Below are positions 55,931 through 64,000 of a stretch of DNA of 64,000 bases, in pieces (position 1 is the stretch's first letter; each line of letters opens with the position of its first letter). Source of the DNA: Sialis fuliginosa (lineage: Eukaryota; Arthropoda; Insecta; Megaloptera; Sialidae); NCBI GenBank assembly GCA_961205875.1, contig OY540813.1:25391001-25455000 (forward strand), read 5' to 3'. The notes under the pieces are model-generated. The model was not told the DNA's origin, searched no databases, and was given only the letters and a program-made list of their open reading frames with translations. Position numbers and translations under genes: made by a program.

Positions 55931-58131
55931 CTGGAAACAAAATACAGAAACAAATGAAATTTACTTAAAACGCCGATACAAAAATACAATGAAAAGTAAT
56001 AAGTGGAATTGTGAACAGTATGCCAACAAATGTGCACTTAATGATTTATGAACATACAATTTACTTTTGATATATTCAAATCGTTTAAGTGGTGCTTGTG
56101 TTCGACGAAAGCAAACAATGCATGTCTCAACAACACCCAATAGGCAGGTAAAGGTTCGCTGTATTGACGTTCATTATTGTTTATGAGCATGTTGAGTGTT
56201 CATAAAGTCAAGCATTAGATTAATGCTTGTTTTATGATCACAAAATAGGCTATGGAGGGTACATACGATATTTTTTATAGAGTGTCGTTTGTAAAAACTA
56301 TAAAAGAACCGTACAAATGAAGTATTTATGATGTTTGTATTGACACAATATTAAATGTACTACCTATGTATAATGTATATTGTCATACAATAATAAATAA
56401 TTTAAAAGATATTATAACGTTATTTTGATAAATGCATTAGTTTAAAGAAATCAAACAGCAACATTAGATATAAAAAAAAACTTGTAGGAATTTAAAGTTA
56501 AAAAAGAAAATACAAGGATCAACAGGCTTAAAGGAAAATCAGTTAACATTGACATACACACACAAATACAGATAGAGGTTTTGATTGAAGAAGAGTCGAA
56601 GGCTTAAGACATTATCACTATCATTTCAGTACTGACAGCATCCACTCTACAGCAGTGGATCTTCAAATCTGAGTCCGACTCAAAGCAAGCGGTGGTAAAT
56701 CCGTCGAGATTACGACATTTAAACTGTTCAGAATTATGGGTGAGGGCTTAGATTTCACTCCGTCGGAGTAAAAGGGGCGAGGGAAAACGGCACATGGCAA
56801 AAAGCAGACGATGCTATATCTTTTTCCTATCCCGCTTGTTGTAGTAGTACTAGGGTTGTTTCACCGAGAGGGTAAATGTTAAAGTTTTCACGAAAATTTA
56901 TCTGCAGCCGTTCTCTACGCCACGTTAAAATATTATTTCTGAAATTATTCTTTATAGGTAATAAAGTGCTTACGAAAATTATATCTTTATGGATTTTCCT
57001 TTTAGATAAATTTTGCATTAAAAATTAAACTCCAAAACAAAATTAGATCATTTCTTAATTTATTTATTAAACAGAAGCTTAAAATAATTTAATTTATTTT
57101 TAGTGAAACTGCTTTTTGTTGATTCAGACATTTCAAATAATAATTTATTATTTAATATAATTAAAAAAAAAAACTGATCATGGGAGTATAAATGTAACTA
57201 TTGATGTTTCTTCTTTAGATATACAATTTAAATTGTGTTTATTTTAAAATTTGGTATACTATTTTTATCCAGTAATGTTTGTGAATCAAACATTATATTA
57301 TATGGAATATTTTTCAAAATAGTTTTGAAAATGCTTATACCTATAATAGGTATATTAAAATTATTTTCAATATTTTTTTTGATGGGTTGTTGATATCATT
57401 AAGATATACATATGTACTTAAGTTTCATCATTATATGATTTTAAAAACTACATTATTTTGTATAGTTTAGCTATGTTTATTATTTTATAAATATAAAAAA
57501 TGATACGAATTATTTTTTATGAATAATTAATTTCAAATAATATAAATATTAATTGTTATAATTATATTTCGTTTCTCTTGAATAAAGAAATGTAGAGAAA
57601 AGAGAAACATTAAAAATGGTTTTATTTCTTTGTAATTACAAGTAAATAATTTAAAAAAATTGCAATAGGTAATAAATCTGTTGGACTAATAATCTCTGCT
57701 CTTAATATTGCTCACGTAAAATTCGAACGACGTTATAATAAAAGAGTAGGTACTTTGGTCCCTCGTCCAGATATGTTTAATATAATCTAAAGGAGAAGGG
57801 ACGAGAATTTTTAATTATGTGTAATATTTCGAAAGGTTTGATTTTTGTGTGGGTACAGGGTTTTAATTAAATTCTAAAATGGATTCTTTTCTGTCGGTTA
57901 ACAGTTTAAACGCGCTTACATTTCTATCGAATTCTTTAAATCTTTTATGAGATTGATTACTTTATGGAAGATTAAATTTTTGTTATTTTATTGGCTAATC
58001 ATTTTTACCGATACATTTATTAGTTAATTAATTTAATAATGCATTGGAAAATTAATTACTTTTCATCTTTTAATAAATTTTTTTTTATTTCTTTTTTTAA
58101 TTGCTTATACTACATATTATATATAAGTAAT

Positions 58132-58399
58132 CGTGGGCGCCGGGAGGGGGGTGCAAGGAGGTGCATTGCACCCCCCTGACAAAAAAGAAAAAACTAAAAA
58201 ATTAAGAAATACAAATTTTAATTTAAAATTCAGGTCAGAATATAAAAGTGAGGACTTTTTTTTTTTGGTCATGCTAAATGGAATACACGTTTATTATTAC
58301 TACAAAATTATTATTTTTTAATTTTTTAAATTATTTTACATAATTTAATTTTATATATCTAGATGCACCCCCCTGAAAGAAATTCTGCCGGCGCCCATG
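58132..58399. mobile_element. hAT-type MITE with perfect 8-bp target duplication
   Basis: The ends CGTGGGCGCCGG and CCGGCGCCCATG are inverted with one mismatch. Flanks are both TAAGTAAT (58124-58131 and 58400-58407), a perfect 8-bp duplication. A subterminal TGCACCCCCCTGA motif recurs near both ends. The 268-bp element is non-coding. The preserved duplication points to a fairly recent insertion. Confidence 0.85.
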
Positions 58400-58845
58400 T
58401 AAGTAATATAATATAATATCAAAATATTTGGTTATTATTGTTCTTATAAGTCACAATTTGTCATAAATATAATAAATAGTTTGCGGCCGTCCCTAGGTTT
58501 GGCTGCCCAGATGCGGGGGTACCTTTAGCATACCCGATAGGAATGGCCTTAGTCACATATCTATACAATATGCATTATACATATTTGAAAAATAAAATAA
58601 AAATAAATTTATAACGTTAATGATACATAAATTAATTCATAATTGATTATTTTAAAAATTATTTTTTTCCAAAAAAATATAAACGAAGTAATTTATAAAA
58701 TACAATAAGTGAATTATTAGATTTTTTTATATTTTTGTATGGCAATTTCGTTTTTTCTAATAAAATTTCTGTATAACAAACTTAATTTTTTTTTAAATTA
58801 CAATTATTGATAAATAAACAGTAAAAAAATATATTTTTGACTTAC

Positions 58846-58853
58846 CAATACAT
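58846..58853 (-). CDS. Myt1: Candidate first coding exon of Myt1 (Met-Tyr-Trp)
   Basis: On the minus strand ATGTATTG runs into a perfect donor GTAAGTC. Its phase (2) fits the 55930 acceptor exactly, giving [12 protein letters not shown], and no in-frame stop lies in the 30 bases upstream. A GC-richer patch (58960-59110) sits just 5' and could be the promoter. Only eight coding bases are involved, so chance is a real alternative. Another consensus donor (GAAT|GTAAGTATC) exists at 59595. Confidence 0.3.
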
Positions 58854-61599
58854 TTCAGAAGTGTTGATATCGTATTTTTTATTATATTTGAATTAACAGT
58901 CCATAAAACAATTTTATTAATAATCGTTGACCAGAAGGAGAGTATATCCCTCCGATGAGGATTTTTACAGACGTTAGTTAGTTAGTTACCGTCACGCAAA
59001 AGCTGCCGTTCCACGCGGTTCCAATCACGCGAGCCTTAGTCACGCTTAAAGCTGTCAGCTTTGCTAATGTAGCGTGACAAGTAATAAATCGACAGACGCA
59101 GACGGGTGTATTTCAAAAAAATAAAAATAAATCTCGGTAATAGTTCAATTACGTACAATGATACACGTTCAAACTTAATTATGTTTTTTTTTCTTGTTTC
59201 TATTTTGACTACTGCTCGTTTAATAAGTTTTATTTATAACTAGAAAGAGATAGAAAATGTGATTGAAATATAATGTGATTTTAAAATAGCGACAATAAGA
59301 ATAAATTCGTACAAGAATTAAGTTCGAATTTAATTGTAAAATATAATTGTTATCCATAAAAATGTTAGAATATTTTTTTCTACAAATACCAACATAAACA
59401 AAAATTAAAATTAATTTATTAAAAGTTGCAAAGTATTTGGAAAAAGACATTTGGATTAATTAAAATTGAAATAAACATTCAAATTAAATACTAATAATCA
59501 ATTCAAACTTTAAAAATATTTTACAATTCCTAAACATTTGACATTAATTTATTTACAAGTAATTTTTTAATAAAAGTAAACTTTGTGTAGATACTTACAT
59601 TCAATAATTAAAAACATAACAATAACGATACTAAATATTACTAATGAATTACAACAACATAATAAATTGGAATAACTAATAACACAACAAAAATCTGTAT
59701 AACACAATTTTTAACATCATATTTCAATCACAGTTAATATTGCACAAAATAATCTCACAATCTTTAATACATTTCTACGATAAAGTCACATTTCTGTAAG
59801 AAAACAAAAGTTTCAAACTATTTTGACAAGTCGATAAATTTACATTGATTATGATAAAATAATAACAAACTATGTTTAGAATATTTAACACATTTAAAAC
59901 GAATCAAATTTGTTCTTATATTTATTCATTTAATATGAGAAAAATCTTATAGTACACTAAATTCGACGATTGACGCGAACAATAAAACTTTTCGAAAGAG
60001 AAAAGACAGTCGGTGTGCATTTAGCGACTAGCACGCTAGATCTGCAACGTAGGATGTTTGGCGGGCAGGGTGCATTCGGCATTGCAAGACAACCCCCGTT
60101 TTGTGCGTAGACGCGCGCGCATCATTCCTCCCCTTACTCGTATGTGTATGTATGTATGTGTGTGTGTGTTTGTGGGGGATGAAAATATTCTGCCCTTCCG
60201 ATCAGGCCTATGCCAGTTCGTTAGAGATGTCGAGCAAGTACACTGTTTTATCATTTCCTCAATACTTTCTACAACAGTGCGATGTATTTCAGATAGCAGG
60301 AATTGTACCTAGTAGGTACATATTACTATTATTGATATTATGTTAATTTGAGATAAATACATCTTAAATTGTAAAAAGACAAATTAACAGAAATTTATGA
60401 TGCCAAAATTATTTATAAAAGAAATGTGCGATTTTGTAGATACATATTATATACCAAATTTGTATAGTACATAAATACAATTTTAATTTTTTTAGTTAGT
60501 ACTAAACAGAACTGAAAATTTAAAGTTTAGAAAATAAACGTATTTTTTATAAAAAGTTTAAAAAAAACGTATTTTCAATAATTTTGTAAAAAATTCTATT
60601 CATTTGCAATAAAAAACTTTATTAAATAATAATATTGAAATTTTTAAAATAAATCAGATGTTTATGCTGAGCTAATAAATAAAAAAAAATCAACATACAT
60701 ATTTTGGCAACACTACCTAACGAAAAACAAACAAAAATAAACACGATAAAATAAAAAAATCTAAATTTAATTTCACAAATTCACTAATGCATCGGAATGA
60801 AATATATACACATCCGGAGTCTTATTTTGAACGGAATACGGCGTTAATTCCGGGTCGAGGACCTCCCCCGCTTTACATCGACACGGTTATGATTTGTGGG
60901 CCTTGCACGGATGTTGCACGTACGACACCGTAAATACACTCGGGACAACCGGAGCCGTAAATTACAACACTTATTTGTCGAAAGTGTAAAAATACCTGCG
61001 TCTGTGTGTGTGTGTCTGAACGTGCTCGAATTTGATTTATTATCAATTCATTTCTCCGGTTCAATGTAAGGTAGATTTTTTTCGTGTTGATGATGTAAGG
61101 AAAATAAGATATAGACTAGATATTTTAACCTTTTTTGTAATTAAAATTTTAAAATAAAGTACTGATACCTATTTTTTAATTATTAAAAAATATGGTAAAA
61201 TACTTCTATATTATTTAATTATTTTTTGATATAAATATATACGCTTTAACTTAATATTAAATTATATTCAAGCCTCAACATTAGTAAATCAATAAAAATT
61301 AGAGTATCAGTTGCATAAAAAACAATGACTTAGTAAGATTTTTTAATAATCTTTCTTAAATTTTTTTATAGTAATATTTTTATGAATATTATAAAATTTT
61401 ATTTTGAATTCAATGATTTATAATGTATTTCATATAATTTATAATTAGGTATAACAGTTATCATTTGTTTCACAAAATTCTGTAAAAATAGGGTAATTTT
61501 CGTATATTATGTTTACTCAGGAATTAATGTTAATAAAAAAATTGTTAAATTAATTTTATTCAGTTTTGAAAGTTTTGCACAAGGATGTCTGACTTTTTG

Positions 61600-64000
61600 A
61601 CCAATTTTAAGAAATTTTCATAGCCTTTGAACACATTTCATTTTTTTTGTTGCTCTTATATTTTAATGACATAGTACCAATAAAGAGCTTAATTTTGGTC
61701 ATACAGAAAACTAAAGTTTAAATAATCACCTATAATAAAAAGTTTGAGCAAAAATCTTATATTTTGGCTGAGAAATAACATTTTAAATTTTTTTTTAATT
61801 TTACCGTACTTTTTATAGTACAGGCAATGAAGGGAAAAATTGCTCTGTTTTTGGAACAAATTCGGAGTGCAATGAAATTTGGTACCCATATAATATACAT
61901 AATAGTACGTCTGTACACAAAAGTCCCCATCCATAGGCCTTGTGGAAAAAAAATTACAGCCGTTTGAAATTTAATTTAGTTTTTATTGAATAACTTCAAG
62001 ACAAATAAAGATACCGAGACGTGCCTTACATTAAAATTTTCAAAAATATTTGCTTTACAACTTTATTTCAAAATTTTCTCCAACGTATCTACATAAATTG
62101 CTGAAAAATCGCCGTGAATCTGAAAACTAAGTGCATTTAATCAAAAAAATATGTTTAAATGGATTTTTGAGCTCTTAAAACTGATAATCGAGACAAATGT
62201 CCTCTATAAAAGTTGTAGAGAATAAAATTTTACAATTTTTTATGTAAGGTACAACATTCGATGTGTACATTTTTGTTAGATATTTATTTTTTTAAAAGTC
62301 AAAAAAACAAATTTTAATTTATAAAATCGTATAAATAGCATGCTATGAAAATTAGCATTACATAAGAAAATAACATATTGGTATAGAAAATTAATGAAAA
62401 TAAAGGTAATTAATGTTTCCAATACTTCAAATAAGACTTTTAATAACATATTATGATAACAATGTACTGAGGTGTAATTTGTAGCCCCTAGATTGAATAT
62501 TATTGTATGTTTTAATAGTTTTAAATATAAATCTTCAAGACATTTTATTTTATCTTCAAAATACGGATATTAGATAAGAACAAAATCAGAGTATCATAAA
62601 AATTTGCACATATGTAGTACTTATATTACATTAGACATGTGCAAAAGTCCTCATTAATTGGGGATATGGAAAAAAAATTATAGCTGTTTTAATTTTGATA
62701 TGATAAATTACTATGTATCATATTTTCACTTATTATTAACCGTTTTTTTACTTGGAAATTTACATATTGTGTATCTCTGTATAGCATATACATTATGAAC
62801 AATTGAATTATGATCATTTTGATAGAAAATTTTGATTTTTAAATCAAACGGTTGTTAAGATATAAATTTTTTTGTTTAATTCGATTTTATAAAAATATAT
62901 TTTGTTATATATTTTATACCCGTTTACAGATACGCTTATAACTTTTCTTTCGGGATATCAATTAATGGGAATTTTCAAACAAGCGTAGTAGATACATTAG
63001 TGAGTGCATCTGAAAAAGTCCCCATACATTGAAGCCATAGGACAAAAGTTACAGCTGTTTTATAATTACGGTGTGGTAAATTGTTATCTATGTAATGTGT
63101 TAACTGTAAATTTAATTATAGGTGATTCTCTCAAAAATTGAAACTGAATTTTATTCCTATTTGAATAAATGTTATCGTTCTTATTGAAAGTAGTAACCAT
63201 TTTTTTTAATTTCCCATTGGGACTCTCCATAAAATATTCTTTAGTTTTTTTTTTAAATATACGTAGATCGTAATTTAAACCACATAGTATTTATAAAAAC
63301 AGCTGTAACTTTTGTCCTATGGCTTCAATGTATAGGGACTTTTTCAGATGCACTCACTAATGTATCTACTACGCTTGTTTGAAAATTCCCATTAATTGAT
63401 ACTCCGAAAGAAAAGTTATAAGCGTATCTGTAAACGGGTATAAACCTAAATAATAATGAAAAGCATATTTTTTTAAAACTTAAGAATATTTTATGGAGAG
63501 TCCCGGTGGGAAATTAAAAAAAAATGGTTACTACTTTCAATAAGAACGAAAACATTTATTCAAATAGGAATAAAATTCAGTTTCAATTTTTGAGAGAATC
63601 ACCTATAATTAAATTTACAGTTAACACATTACATAGATAACAATTTATCACACCGTAATTATAAAACAGCTGTAACTTTTGTCCTATGGCTTCAATGTAT
63701 GGGGACTTTTTCAGATGCACTCACTAATGTATCTACTACGCTTGTTTGAAAATTCCCATTAATTGATACCCCGAAAGAAAAGTTATAAGCGTATCTGTAA
63801 ACGGGTATAAAATATATAACAAAATATATTTTTATAAAATCGAATTAAACAAATAAATTTATATCTTAACAACCGTTTGATTTAAAAATCAAAATTTTCT
63901 ATCAAAATGATCATAATTCAATTGTTCATAATGTATATGCTATACAGAGATACACAATATGTAAATTTCCAAGTAAAAAAACGGTTAATAATAAGTGAAA
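61600..64000. repeat. Repeat block of diverged units ending in a palindrome
   Basis: Related units, recognisable by AAAGTCCCCAT...AATTACAGC(C/T)GTTT wording, occur at about 61910-61970 and 62640-62690 in decayed form and three times within the palindrome in near-identical form (62914-63060 inverted, 63296-63445, 63663-63811). No protein is encoded. Superfamily unknown; a foldback DNA element is most likely. Confidence 0.6.
62724..64000. repeat. Large palindrome, arms of at least 515 bp, cut by the window end
   Basis: 62724-63240 and 63484-64000 are inverted copies with very few differences (for example CCCATTGGGACTC versus its CCGGTGGG counterpart). The outermost bases at 64000 still pair with 62724, so the arms probably extend past the window. 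The ~245-bp centre is not a simple loop: it contains an extra direct copy (63296-63445) of the right-arm unit. Low divergence implies recent formation or gene conversion between arms. Confidence 0.85.

Larger units (their letters stand above)
55931..61590 (-). other. 5' region or first intron of Myt1
   Basis: No exon with family homology is present. The stretch is AT-rich with GC-richer patches at about 56640-56860, 58960-59110, 60000-60230 and 60790-61050, any of which could hold 5' UTR exons or promoters. It includes one hAT element (58132-58399) and a candidate first exon (58846-58853). Confidence 0.4.

Noticed and set aside
60036-60312. Frames on both strands through a GT-rich and GC-rich stretch near 60.1 kb, considered as a Myt1 first exon
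   Set aside because: No zinc finger, no consensus donor in the needed phase, and the frames run through a microsatellite; may be regulatory at most.
60873-61064. 63-codon minus-strand frame containing YGSGCPECIYG, considered as Myt1 finger 1
   Set aside because: The Cys spacing does not fit the CCHHC finger (CP-x4-C-x-G-x-GH) and the frame includes a TG microsatellite.

Overview
The window is a stretch of AT-rich eukaryotic nuclear DNA, almost certainly from an insect. The genes are split by short GT-AG introns, the proteins match animal families, and the spacers are full of small non-autonomous DNA transposons. Base composition, repeat style and retention of the cobalamin adenosyltransferase MMAB make a hemipteran (for example aphid-like) source plausible, but I cannot fix the species from sequence alone.

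Layout. 1-7.8 kb: 5' end of slingshot (cofilin phosphatase) on the minus strand. Its first coding exon is at 7757-7813 and a possible alternative first exon at 6862-7116; the rest lies to the left, outside the window. 8.2-9.0 kb (+): SBDS, two coding exons. 9.1-10.3 kb (-): MMAB, four exons, convergent with SBDS. 10.7-12.1 kb (+): OXSM, one uninterrupted coding exon, divergent from MMAB. 14.2-18.4 kb (-): GGNBP2, four exons. 19.2-20.4 kb (-): an E2F4/5-class transcription factor, five exons. 22.9-55.9 kb (-): one long Myt1/ST18-family C2HC zinc-finger gene, for which I reconstructed sixteen phase-consistent exons encoding about 1,718 residues and six fingers. A candidate short first coding exon lies at 58.85 kb. 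From 61.6 kb to the right edge there is a repeat block with a large palindrome that is probably cut by the window end.

The left 20 kb is a compact cluster of housekeeping genes: ribosome maturation (SBDS), mitochondrial B12 and fatty-acid metabolism (MMAB, OXSM), cell-cycle transcription (E2F) and actin turnover (slingshot). Two head-to-head pairs probably share promoters (slingshot/SBDS, MMAB/OXSM). The right 40 kb is dominated by the neural-type regulator Myt1, with long introns holding GC-richer islands that may be enhancers or alternative 5' exons.

Mobile DNA is limited to small inverted-repeat elements, including two hAT-type elements with perfect 8-bp target duplications and one Tc1/mariner-type foldback element flanked by TA. 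I found no intact transposase, no virus-like element, no CRISPR array and no convincing tRNA or rRNA gene. I found no clear candidate for a new biological system. The most interesting observations are the repeated intron position in the Myt1 finger pairs with a GC-AG intron at one of them, frame-neutral exons that could swap finger halves, the terminal palindrome, and the possible slingshot and Myt1 alternative starts.
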